The position numbers and the translations under genes are program-made. Positions 17,150-29,400 of a stretch of DNA of 64,000 bases are shown here, piece by piece (the first letter of the stretch is position 1; the number at the start of each line of letters is the position of its first letter). Below the pieces are notes generated by a model that was given only the letters and a program-made list of their open reading frames with translations, was not told where the DNA came from and searched no databases. The DNA is from Linyphia triangularis. Its lineage: Eukaryota; Arthropoda; Arachnida; Araneae; Linyphiidae. Location: assembly GCA_963978545.1 (NCBI GenBank), contig OZ021726.1:30166459-30230458 (forward strand), given 5' to 3'.

Positions 17150-18543
17150 TCCTGTAACTCATCATATTGTTACCCAAGGTCCACCTGTTACTGCCAAAAT
17201 ACGTCGTCTCGCTCCTGACAAATTGAAAGTAGCACGTAAAGAGTTTGACTGTATGCTACAACAAGGAATATGTCGACCTTCAAAAAGTTGTTGGGAAGCC
17301 CACTGCATCTTGTTCCTAAGAAGACAGGCGGATGGAGACCATGTGGTGACTACAGAGGTCTAAATGCAATCACTCAACCTGATCGCTACCCCATCCCAAA
17401 TATACAAGACTTTTCTTATAATTTGAATGGATGCAAAGTATTTTCTACAATCGACCTCGTCAGAGCTTACTACCAAATTTCAGAGTTTCTTAGATTCTAT
17501 TTTACGAGGTGTCGATTTTTGCTTCGCATACATCGACGACTTGTTGATAGCCTACCACAACGTCGAAGAACATATTTCTTATTTAAGGCAAGTTTTCGAA
17601 AGATTGAAAGAAGCTGGTATGATTATCAACATAGAAAAATGCAGATTTTCTCAATCTGAGGTTATTTACCTCGGACATCAAATTAGTGCTTCGGGAATCA
17701 AACCAACAACAGAACGAATTGAAATCATCAAAGAATTTCCTCGGCCAGAAACAATACGAGACTTGAGAAAATTTCTTGGAATAATCAACTTTTACCTACG
17801 TTTTATTCCAAATCCAGCAAAACATCAAAAAGTTTTGAACGACTATCTGAAGGGATCAAAGAGAAATGACAAATCTAAAATCTAATGGTCTAAGGACTCG
17901 ATAGAAGCTTGCGAGTTGGCCAAGCAAGAAATGTGCTCTGCAGTTATCCTTTGTCACCCCTGTCCACACTCACCACTCGCTGTAATGGTGGACGCATCTG
18001 ACACTTCTATAGGCGGGGTTATTCAACAAAAAGTTAACGATGTGTAGATACCTCTAAGTTTCTTCTCTAGACGTCTCACACCGACGCAAGTTCGATATAG
18101 TACTTACAATAAAACATTTTCAGTATCTTTTAGAAGGACGAGAATTTATTTTGTTCACAGACCATCGTCCCTTGGTCTAGGCTGCACATCAAAACCCAAA
18201 CAAAGCATCACCTCGTCAGTTACGTCATCTGGATTTCATTCTCCAATTCACTTCGGATATTCAGCATATTTCGGGCAAAGACAGCATTATCGCTGACACT
18301 ATGTCCAGACTCGAAGAAATAAAACTTCCCGAAACTTTGGATTATGTCAAAATTGTCCAAGAGCAAACTAATTACGATGAACTGAAAAAGGTAATTTCCT
18401 CAAATGCAAACCTTCGACTCGAAAAGATTCCTGTAATCGGATCGAAAGAACAAATTTTTTGTGACGTTTCGACCAAACATCCCAGACCCTACATTACATT
18501 ATCCTTTCGTAAAATGGTTTTTGATTCCATGCATCATCTTTAA
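17150..18543 (+). pseudogene. Gypsy element A reverse transcriptase / RNase H remnant
   Basis: The fingers region reads [16 protein letters not shown] (about 17325-17375), followed by [13 protein letters not shown] with the first catalytic Asp. Directly afterwards the palm resumes in another frame at a [11 protein letters not shown] block, so roughly 40 residues normally between them are deleted. The catalytic YIDD motif ([10 protein letters not shown]) lies at about 17524-17553. The thumb and connection (YLGHQISASGI, LRKFLGIINFYLRFIP) run to 17885, where a stop occurs. An RNase H-like VMVDASDTSIGG block follows near 17990, then further stops and a last open stretch 18301-18543. Clearly defective. 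Confidence 0.85.
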
Positions 18544-19120
18544 TAAAATCCATAAATAAAAGTTTTTATATAGTAAAAAAATATAGGAACAATTTTCTAA
18601 AATTAAAAATAAATTCTCATTTCAATTTCAATATAAAATAAAAATATAGTCCTTGTTTTTAAATAGTTTTCATTATAATTTGCTGAACTCATTTTGGTCC
18701 GTTTTTTAAACATCTTTTAAGTAAAATAAAAATATGTTTATATGTTTCAAAAAGTTAATCAAATTGAATATAGTTTTTAAAATTTTTTTAAAATTAAATT
18801 TATGTTTTTAAATGTCAAAATTATTAAGTAAACTTTTAAATTGCATTTCAAAAAATATCATAAAATTTACACGTCAATTAGTTAAAATTTTACAAAATAG
18901 ATGGCAACACTATTTATTATGTGTATAAGAATACATAAAATAAATATGTTTTTATATGGGATATATATATTTTTTTGCTATAATAAATTAATATCATTTT
19001 CCCAAATTTATGGAAGATTTGCTATTTTCCTAAAATTCCCCATATATAAAAAAAAATGTCGGTCAATTTCCTTGCAAAGTCTGTATGATAGTAGAGTTTT
19101 GTACTACAATACAATTGCTA
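18544..19120. other. AT-rich filler, no gene seen
   Basis: Very AT-rich sequence between the gypsy pol remnant and a SINE. No integrase domain is recognisable here, so that part of element A is lost or displaced. Confidence 0.45.
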
Positions 19121-19124
19121 TACG

Positions 19125-19205
19125 AAGAATCGCTAGTACCATCAGTCCAGTGGCCAAGTCAACGCGCTTCGGAGACGATCATCCGTGGTTCGATCCCAGG
19201 GTAAA
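19125..19205 (+). mobile_element. tRNA-derived SINE segment
   Basis: An A-box-like segment (CAGTCCAGTGGCCAAG) is followed 30-35 bp later by a perfect B-box GGTTCGATCCC. The cloverleaf is not convincing enough for a working tRNA, so a tRNA-derived SINE or tRNA pseudogene is the better call. Confidence 0.6.
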
Positions 19206-19614
19206 TAATTTAGACAATTCTGGCTTGAGTAATTTGGTGGTGTTATATAACTTCGATTTGTACTCTTAATATGTCACTGGAAATACTACAATATAAGAAT
19301 TATGCGCTCTGGGTAAATATTTTAGTTTTGCATTATTTTAACTTGTCGTTTTTAATATTCGATACTTACATCTTTATAATTATTTAATGTTTATTAATTG
19401 ATATTTTCGACAAAATAACGACCGTTTCGATATTTCTTGAGAGCAAAATTTTCCTCGGATAGTGCTAGTATTTCCCCCTTTTCCCATGGCCTTCAAACCA
19501 ATTCTTGCCGGCTTCTCCTCGAATTCGATCAGTTTCCGGACATCGGCCAATGACCGTCCACGGGGACAAAATGGATTAGTTGCCAAGTTAAAGATAAGTT
19601 TAGGGTGAGTTTCC

Positions 19615-19643
19615 GGTGAATCGCCAATCACCGGCGATTCACC
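19615..19643. repeat. GC-rich hairpin (11-bp perfect arms)
   Basis: GGTGAATCGCC and GGCGATTCACC are exact inverted arms with a 7-bp loop. It lies in a short GC-rich island (about 19490-19680) directly upstream of the gypsy LTR-tail fragment and is probably part of an LTR. Confidence 0.75.
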
Positions 19644-19690
19644 TGGGGATGGAATTCCGATCACCGCCCGAGGTAAAATTGCTACTAGGG

Positions 19691-19882
19691 TAGGTTGTTA
19701 CTAGCGATTTTGTTTAGAGGTTCTATTTAAACCACGAAATAAATGTTAAGTTTTGTCTCCGAGTTTGTTTGTAGTTAAATACCACACCTCTAAAGACTTT
19801 CAGAATAAAATAAGTAACTTTTTTTCTCATCTTGTTAATAGCAGGACGAGTCGTCTTTCAGGAGGGGAGCAATGTTACGAAC
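19691..19882 (+). repeat. Gypsy LTR tail fragment, polypurine tract and LTR head
   Basis: 19691-19795 repeats 15803-15907. After 60 bp of unrelated sequence comes a purine-rich AGGAGGGGAGCAA (to 19872), then TGTTACGAAC, the LTR start. The LTR head continues to about 20000 but its far end was not found. Confidence 0.65.
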
Positions 19883-19999
19883 GAAAACTTGCATATAATT
19901 GTACATTTCTTTGTGAAGAACATTTTTGCTATCCAGCGTCATCGTATCTCTGAGAAGAAAATTTCGTATCGTTACAAATCTAAATCGCATAGTTCATTA

Positions 20000-20436
20000 A
20001 ATATAAACTTCTTTATTTGTTTATGATTAAAAACTTGAGTTTCAAACTATTTGCAATAGGAATTTAAATTTTTTTTTGTTTCTTAAGATATTAGTATTTC
20101 AATCATAATGAGCCACATCCACAAATAAAAGCCGATGAAAAGGTTAAGTTCTGTAGAATTACATTGGCAATAATTCAAAAAACTAACTAATCATATCATA
20201 ACGTCAACAGATTTTAACATGGCTATGACATCATCATATGCATGGTCTATGTCGTTCAAATGGAGAAACAAGAACTTTATGAAAATAACTATTACTTTCA
20301 CTCACTACCGTTCGTTACGTCACTGCGTGTCAGAGACTGCAGTGTTGTCTACTAATTTCTTATTTGTATAGTTTTTCCCATTTAAATATTGCAAATTGTA
20401 TATCCCTTGAATAGTTTTCCATCACAGAATAAAACA
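20000..20436 (+). promoter_or_regulatory. Probable promoter / 5' UTR region of synaptobrevin
   Basis: The segment directly upstream of the predicted split start codon. It contains TTACGTCACTG at about 20315, a near match to a CREB/ATF-type site (TGACGTAA on the other strand), and TGACATCATC at about 20227. No clear TATA box is seen. Assignment as promoter is inference from position only. Confidence 0.35.
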
Positions 20437-20438
20437 AT
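20437..20438 (+). CDS. Syb: Synaptobrevin exon 1 coding end: split start codon AT|G
   Basis: AACAAT is followed by a perfect donor GTAAGT at 20439. Joined to 23066 it makes ATG TCA GCA CCA, giving a Met-Ser-Ala-Pro start that resembles the Met-Ser-Ala beginning of vertebrate VAMP2. The frame upstream of exon 2 has no other convincing start. The exon's 5' edge is unknown. This is a prediction from splice signals only. Confidence 0.6.
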
Positions 20439-23400
20439 GTAAGTTTTCCATTTCCCACAATCGAATTGTATTTTTATTGCGTTGTCGGTGAATGGAGGCA
20501 TATATATTGATCGGAAAGTACGACGTGATTTCAATATTGGGCTTCTGATTAATTTAGTAGCTTACGTTTCCACTTATTTTCTGTGAAAATATACTTTTAA
20601 TTACATTAATTTTCTCAATTTATCTTATATTGTACAATCGTGTTTGGTGAAATCATTTACAATTATGTTATAATTCAGCTCATTTGTTCGGTATGACCTT
20701 TGAAAATCTTAAAATTTTATTATTTGTTTTTAAAAAATAACTTGACTATTTGCAAGATTTTTAATTATTAAATCATCCGTAGACTAAAATTTCTTTTACG
20801 TTGAAATTATACTTCCATAAATTATTATATGTCGTTTCTATCTGTCAAAAATTCAATCTTTTTTTTTATGCACCTTTTTTCATATAAAATTATTCATTCT
20901 AAACTGTATTTTAGCAATATCATAGCAGCTTAAGTCTGTACACAATATAAAATCTTTAGAAAGCTATTTCAATTATTACAATGCATGTTTTAAAAATATT
21001 TGAATAGATATATTAGTTTTCTGATTGCTCCTGAAGTTTTCCCATCAATATTAGATTCGAATATTTTTAATTTTATAATACTTTTAAATGGTAGTTTAGT
21101 TTATACATATTTTATTTATCGTTTTCAACTTCATTTTTGTCAAAACTGTGACATACTTACAATATTCTGTGAGAATGGATTCAATTGTCTGCATGAAATA
21201 CTTACCTTGCCTTTTATATAGTAAATTCAGTTGGTTTAAATACATTTCTGTCAAAAGTTGAGTTTAAGTTGTAATTTTTGTGTTTAATCATTTAAGTAGT
21301 TTACATACATATAGACAATTTTAGGGTGTCCAGCAACAAGGAGTTTTGGAAAAATAACTATTATACCAAAATAATTTATTTTTTCCTGCATTTGTACGTT
21401 AAAAATTGATTAAAAAAATCCACAAGAACAAAGAATCAATTTTGATCAATAAGTTTAATATTTTTAAAAAATTATAAAAAATTCCTTTTCTTTTGTACAA
21501 TGTATTTCCTTAAATTCAGTTTTTATTTGCATTAATATATAAAAATAGTGGGGGATGAAGAATTGTCCGAGAAATATCAGTGATATTATTAATGTATTCC
21601 CACTGGATACCCTGAAGTTATATATTGTAATTCAGGTATCATTTTAAATTAAAATTCCTGTGTTTTTAAATTGTTAGATTTCCATATTTGTAGGTATGAA
21701 TTAAAATTTAAACCCATATTTTATTATTCTTAATTAAAAATATTTTTTAGTAAAAAGGTTTATACATATTTAGTATTAGTTATAAATAAATTTGTTCATA
21801 AAAAATATATATATAGTACATCAATTTATTTCATGAAATTGCAAAAAATTGCAATATATGTTTTACTATGCAAAAACTAGACTTGGGTGAGCGATAGACT
21901 TCCTTTTTAAACCCAAGAATTTTTTGTGTTTTATTTTTCAAATAAAAATTTTTAATTTTTTTTTTTTTTTAAATTTTTTTTTGTAATATAGAAGAATCAG
22001 CTTGATAGACTGTATGTATAGTTAAATACAGCTTATTTATAACAGCACAAAGTTTGAGGAAATAACTTTGAAGATTTTTATACCTGTAGGAAATTAAGTA
22101 TTTTGAAGAAATGATTATGTTTTCTGTTCAACAAATGATTTTTAGTTACATTGCAAATTTCTGTATGCATATGTGCTGTAAATACTTAAGTAGTACCTAC
22201 TGATTTTTCTGAAAATTTACTAGCTTATTTAAAAGTGCTATAAAATTTATTTACTCACATACATTCTACTTCTCCCAGTTTAAAATGTTCATTGCTTTCA
22301 AAGCTACATTTAGCCAAGATTTGCAGAGTGTCAAGTACCTGTACATTTATGCGTCTTATAAACATGTAAACATTTTGGCTTGGTGAGAACTGCACTAACT
22401 GATACTTGTTTATCAGAAGAGTATTGAATATGGCGAACAGAATATAACATTTGTTATAAAATATATATATAATTTCAGCATATTCAGGTTTTTTTTGTAA
22501 GTTAATTACTAATCTTAAAATTTAAAAAATTAACTAAGGTTGCTTCCTCTATTACTAATTAAAATTATAAGATTCTGCAACAGCTTTCAAAAAGAAGTAA
22601 CCTTAATAGAATATCTTTAGCTGTACTAAAACTAGATAGCTTCTGTGTTTTGCATGTTTTAAAGGAGTTCAACTATTCTCGTGAGGTCTCTTTCATTCCA
22701 GTAACCTCCTGAAAAGGCTGCAAATGAACATGTGCCAATTAAAAATTATTTTAGATTTGAAAGTTAATAAAAATTTAGAGACATTTAAAATGTAAAAAGC
22801 TTTTTTTATTTTGCCAGTCTTATTTGATGATGTATTGCAATTTTTATTATTTTTTTATTTTAGAAGGTAGATGAAGGTAAAATGGTCCTGTTTCATATGG
22901 CCCTGTTCATGCCTGATTTATTGTTTTGTTTCATGCCTAGAATTGTTGATGTTTCTACTTTATTTTCCTGTAAATTATTCCTTAGGACACTGAAGTTTAA
23001 ACATCTGGCTTTGTTTTTTACAGTTTAATTTCATGCATAAAATTGATTTTTTATGGTATTTGTAGGTCAGCACCAGAGGCAGCAGCTGCAGCAGGCGCTC
23101 CACCAGCGGAAGGTCAAGAGGGGGCGGCAGAAGGAGATGGGGCACCCAAACCCCCTAATCCACAACACCAGGCAGCCTCCAGAAGGATACAACAGACACA
23201 GGCACAAGTCAACGAGGTTAGTCTTAAAGGACATTCTTTTCCTTGTAGCCCTGTGGCAAAACATAGCCTTCTTGCAAAACTAATTATGTGAAACAGTACC
23301 TAATCTCTTTAACAAATCATTGTTTACCTGTAGAATTTCGTAGAATTGTCTCTGGAGTTTTATATGGATATTCTGAATCATTGTGCCACATTATATTTTA

Positions 23401-26400
23401 TTACTGCTGAAGCTGTCAATGGAAGCAGAACAAAATTCTGTTATAAACACCCGGTTTCCAATCTTTATCGTAGTTAAGTGGGTTATGTCCGTAAGAGATA
23501 TTAAAAATATATATATAAAAAAAAAATTTCTAATATTTTTCCATGTTAGTATGTTATAGTATCAGAAATGTTATAAAAATTTATTTCATTAATAGTGATT
23601 ACTCATTTTTGTTCCTTAAACCACAAACGTGATATCTTAAAAATCAAATTGCAAGCAAGAAAGCAATCTGAAGGGCTTGTACTTGTGTTACGCTGTTTCT
23701 GCTTTGAAGCAGATACATATAATGCTTCATTTTTAGAATGTAAACTCACTACCTGTCATGATACTATTTCAAAGCTGTTAAAATTCTAACCAACAGCAAT
23801 ACGTTTACATTTTAATTATTCAATGATAGAAAATTTAACTCAAAAGTAAAGTAAAAAAAAAAAGAAAAGTTTTGATGCCTGTTGAAGAGAAAGTACAATA
23901 AAACAAGAGAAAATGATCGAGTATTAAGAAGTTACGGGGAATAAACCGAGCTGTTGTCAGTATTAGAAAGTATTTTATTCTGAACAAGAACACATGAAAG
24001 GAGCGGAAATATATAAACATGAATAGTAATAAGCTTAATGGCATCAAGTTCTAGTTGGTAGCTCTCACTGTTCAAATCGTAACACTCCTTCCCATCAACA
24101 TTGAGGATTCCATGAACGTAAGTTGTAGGTGGTTCAGGTGCTGGGTCTGGACGATGATTGTTGAATCCTCCAGATTCCTGACAAGTATCATGTTATGCAG
24201 CTACTTCAGGTGAAAGCATGGATGTCGACGCAGATGGCATTGCAGACAAGGATGTTGGCACAAGTGGTGAAGGAAAGTACACTTGAGCTGTGGGAAGTAT
24301 CTGATCTAACAGACTTGCAGAAGAAGGTTCTTTATCCTCAACAGGATTTTCCGAAGTCATTGGAAATGGTGGTTCTGCATTCCTTCTTAGCATTTGATCC
24401 ACATGGCATCACTTGATTTGGCCATCTTCGGTACGAGCTTGGTAGTACACAGGTCCTATGGCTTTTATCACTTTGGCTGGAATCCAACATGGCCCTGGAT
24501 TGTAGTTTCTCATCAATACAGAGTCATTCACTTGAAACTGTCGTAAGTCACAATCTTCACAACCCTGGCGGTGGACAATCTCTTGCTTAACTCTCCGTTC
24601 TTCTGTGAGATCAGGATGGAGACTATCTAATATCTTGCGTAGCCTCTTCCCTATCAAGAGTTCTGCAGAACTGTTGCCCATAGTTGTAGTTGGAAGTGTT
24701 GTTGCAGAAGAAAATTCGCCAAACGTTTCTTCCAATCTCCTTGAATGATACGCTGCAGGGAGTCCTTAACTGTTTGTACAGTTCTTTCAGCTTGACCATT
24801 GGCTTCTGGGAGGGATCAAAACTTGGCGAGTAGAGTTTCATTCCAGAAAGGTCTTGAACTCAGAAGAAGTGAACTGCGGACCATTATCTGAGACGACTAC
24901 TTCAGGAAGACCGTGCGAAGCTAAGATTTCTCGAAGAACATCAATGGTCGTATTAGCTGTTGTAGAAGGCATTCGCTTGACTTTAATCCATTTAGAAAAA
25001 GAATCAACGAGTATGTAGAATTCTTGACCTTGGAATGAACCTGCAAAGTCGACGTGAAGACGGGACCATGGACGACTCGTGATTTCACAAGGAGGAACAG
25101 GGGCACGTGGAGGTGAGTGTCGAGCTGATTCACAATTTTTTACAGTCCTTGACGAAGGAATCAATGTCAAGGTCCATCCCTGGCCACCATACGTACGATC
25201 TGGCAAGCATTTTCATTCTTTCAATTCGAGGATGACCAAGGTGTAATGCTTTCAGAACACAGAACCTTCCTGATGCTGGAATTATTACTCTGTTACCCCA
25301 AAGTAAATAGTTCCTGTGAACTGATAGCTCATTCTTTTTAGAAAAATAAGTTTGAAATTCTGAACTTGGTGGTTTGATAGGCCAACCCCTGAAAACGAAA
25401 TTTAGGATTCTAGAGATTGTTTTATCACACAGGGTAATTTTTGCTATTTCCGCGGCATACAGTGGCGGGTTCTCCAGTTTCTCAGTAAAGAGAACTTCAA
25501 GCGGTGACGGAACCTCACAATCCTGAACTTTCATAGGTAGCCTACTTAATACATCTGCATTAAGAATCTTTTTCCCTGGTTTATAAACAAGAGAATAATC
25601 GTACGCATTTAGAATTAAACACCACCTCAGCATCCTAGGAGACATTTTCTCTTTAGTAGGTTTATTATTACTGAAAATTCCCAAAAGCGGTTGGTGGTCA
25701 GTGATGATGTTGAATTTATGACCGAAAAGAAAATGATGGAATATCTTTACTCCGAAAACAATTCTTAACGCTTCCTTGTCTATTTGCGTGTAGCTGTGTT
25801 CGGCAGACGTTAGAGTACAAGACGCGAACGCAATTGGTGCTTCTTTCCTATCAGGAAGGATATGACTTAAAACAGCGCTCAATCTGAAAGACGATGCATC
25901 ACATGTAAGCACTATAGATAGCTTTTCTTCAAAAGGGACCAAAATGCTATCTGAACGGAGCAGATTTTTTAGGGTTTTAAAAGCCTCGTCATGCTTCTTA
26001 GTCCATTTCCACTCAAAATGTTGATCAAGCAATCTATGTAGGACTTCTGCTATTGTAGCCTTGCCCTTCAAATATCCATTGTAAAAATTTAATAACCACA
26101 AAAACGCTTGGAGTTGCGTTTTGTTCTCGAGCACAGGGAACTCTGGAATTGCAATTACTTTTGACTTAAATGGGTGGATCCCTTTCTTATCTATCCGGTA
26201 CCCCAAGAAGTTAACTTCTCGAACTCCAAAAAGACATTGGCTATTAACCATACTCTTTCAATTTAGCCAAAACTTTTTCTAATCGGGAAGCTAGCTCTTC
26301 AGTCGAATTGGCCATAACTAACACATCGTCAAAGTAGGGAACTACCCCCTCCAGATTCTGGAATAAGTTCTGAATCAGACTCTGGAAAATCCCAGGAGCA

Positions 26401-29400
26401 ACGTTTATTATAAACTGAAGACGGTTTACTTTGAATATGCCTTTATGAGTAATAATCGTTTGAGTCTCAGCCGATTTTTCGTCAACTGGAAGTTGAAGGT
26501 AAGCCTGTGCTAAATCTAATCTAGGTGTAAAATTCCCCTCCTTTTAAGCTTGAAATCAAATGATTCACAGTGGGAACGGGGTAGGGGTGGTTAATTATAG
26601 CCTTATTTAACGTTACCTTATAAGGTCAATTCCATGAAAATGTGACATAGACATCATTTTTTAAATTATCACTAAATTAATGTTTTTTTGTTCCAGTTCT
26701 TAGAAAACAAGTCAAATTGTATGAAAATAATAAGATATAATAAGAAAATCGTATGAATAATTTTTTTATAGTTAATTAATCTAGGACTTACTTTGAAACC
26801 GAAAATCTGTTATTTTTACCTCTAGTTTAATGCCCATTGAAGCACTTAAATACCACATAGATTTTTGAAATAAACATATTTTTTTAAAGAATGGTTCACT
26901 TTATGCTTAAAAACAACAAAATTTTTACTTAAAACTTCTTAATAATTTTGCTATTCCTCTCAAACTTGATATTAGTCTTCATGTCATGTCTGTCACAAAA
27001 AACTTGGATTTTTTTATTTTAAACAAAATCCACTTAATAAAAATTATTAACACTTTATTTTCTCTTTTTATAGATCAAAACAAACAGTTCTTAAAAAATG
27101 TGAAAAATAAATTTAAAATTTGAGCAAAATATAGAATATTAAATTTTGTCATGTCTGTCACGTTTGTCATGTCTGTCACACCAGTCATGTCTGTCACAAT
27201 TAATTTTTCAAGCAACTTAGCCTTAATTTTTTATTTTGAAAGTTGTTATTATTATTATTTAACTTAGTATTAATGGCAATAGTATTTCTGTACAACTCAA
27301 CTAAAAAAAAACTCAGAAAATCAGAGGATGGATCTGCAGTTCGCAACATAAAAAGAGGGAATTTTAAATGATGTATTAAACTTAATGGAAAAACAGCTTA
27401 TATACTTTTTGTGCCACTTGTATATAAAAAGTACACATTCTAATGTGTTTACCAATTTATTAAAAAATCTGCTACATGGAAAACTTGTGATACAAACTAA
27501 TTTCAGTGAAAACTATTCTCATATTTATCAGGATGAAATTCAGTTTGCTCATTTGCCAGAATGCTTTCTCTACTATATACACTACAATGGTATATTATTG
27601 TGATAGTGACTCTGTCACTGTTTCTCAGAGTCATGTGTAATTATATCTAATTATGGTAATCATGACAAATATTCTGTTATTGTATTTAACAATATAGTCA
27701 TCAAAAAATTCATGAAAGGTCACTTAGAGTTTAAAGTGCAAGTGATTGAATTCCAATCTGATGGAACATTTCAACCCTTTAAACAAAAATATGCAATATT
27801 TTCCATGACACAAAGTAAGCTCCAACAGTGTCATTTTTTATCCACCTCACATGGCAAAGGATGCATTGATAGCATTGGTGGGACTATTAAGCGTCAAATC
27901 AGAGATGCTACTCGAACCAGAAGTCTAGATTCTAAAACACCATGTAAGTTTGCTGAAGCTGCAATGAAAATTTGTCCTAGAATCAGTGGTATGCACCATA
28001 AGAAAAATATAAAGATTGATACCAAAACTTGATCTGACATGGCAAGAAATCAAAACAATGCCTGGTACAAAGAATCTAAAGGAAACCGTTGTTTCCGATC
28101 GTGTGCACCTGGCATAATATTTTATAGCCCCACTTCAGAGTGTAAAAAAGGTACTCTTTTAAATTTCATTACTGGTGAATGACCTATTGGAAAATGCAAC
28201 TGTTCACAATTTGCAATGTAGCCAATGGATGAATCCACAATACAATAATGAGGTTTTTTGGAGGAGGTTTTTTGAGATTTTGATGGATTAATAACACAAA
28301 TCACACAGAACCAGTACAAAATAAAATGCTTTGTACCAAATAAAATTAAAGGTATGTTTAAATTTGAAACAGAAGTTCATGCTGCCTGGCATGAGAAAGA
28401 GCAAATGTGGCAGCTCCCACACTAGTCAATTCCAAGGGATTTTAAATATTTTTTATAATTTATTTTGTGAGTCATATAACATAATATATTAATGTTATAT
28501 CATATTGTAATCTTCAAGTCATGATAAAAATAAAGAAAATTGTATTTAAGAAAAAAATACTTAACTTCATAGAAAATTGTACACGTGTCATGTCTGTCAC
28601 AAAACCTTGTCATGTCTGTCACGCTGATAAATATTTTATAATATTTTACTATTTAAAAATTTCTTAACATTGTTCTTTCTGCTTGACATATCCAAGTCTT
28701 ATTTTGATCCACAAAAAATTTTAGACTTGACAAGCATACCAATTTAGAGCAAATTGTAATAATATATGGTCACTCAAAATCTATGTCTCAATTTTGTCAT
28801 GTCTGTCACAGCAGGTTTTAACCCAATTAATTAAAAGTAATTTTTCCAGAATTAAAATTTTAGTGTTTTTTATAACTAAGGCCTATATTTGCATCACCCC
28901 ATGGCAATGTTTTACCTGTTAATTAATATTTAGTACTTAAAGATGAACAAGAAACTTGTCTCATGTCATGTCTGTCACAAATGGAATTCACCATAATCTA
29001 CACTTAGCCTTACTTCTCCTGATGGCTTAATCACAGGGACCACAGGCGTTGTCCACTTAGGATCTGTAAATTGGTTCTATCACCCCTTCCCTAAGCAGCT
29101 TATCTAACGCATTTTCAATCTTAGGTTTCATAGAGAGGGAACGTTTCTTGATTTCAATCGAATTGAGGGATCTGCAATGAAAGGTAGAGAGATAGGTTTA
29201 CCCAAATAAGAACCCAGTCCCTCACTAAATACATCATGATACTAGTAAAGTGAATCGTTGATGATCTCAGATTTAGTCTCGTTTATTCCACCTAAATAAA
29301 TTCTTAAAGCCTCAAACCAAGAACAACCCAGAATATATTGGTGCAACGACCCCTTGAAACTAAAAGTTCTAGATTACCTCTACGGTTTTTGAAGGTAACG

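Larger units (their letters stand above)
15803..20000 (+). mobile_element. Ty3/gypsy element A, broken
   Basis: The order is LTR tail (15803-15916), gag-like frame (15979-16488), protease (about 16735-16790), reverse transcriptase (17200-17700), RNase H (about 17885-18300) and a C-terminal remnant (18301-18543). Unrelated AT-rich sequence with a SINE follows, then a second LTR-tail fragment (19691-19795), a purine-rich tract (about 19858-19872) and an LTR head beginning TGTTACGAAC at 19873. An LTR tail upstream of an LTR head is not the normal order, so the 3' side has been rearranged or holds parts of two copies. Many stops and shifts; not functional. Confidence 0.75.

Noticed and set aside
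23043..23291. Reading exon 2 of synaptobrevin as a self-contained 82-residue ORF starting at 23043
   Set aside because: The stretch before 23066 is intron with a good acceptor and the stretch after 23216 follows a donor; homology covers only 23066-23216.
26980..28980. CATGTCTGTCAC repeats as a possible CRISPR array
   Set aside because: The repeats are 12 bp, irregularly spaced and confined to a eukaryotic DNA transposon; they fit subterminal repeats.
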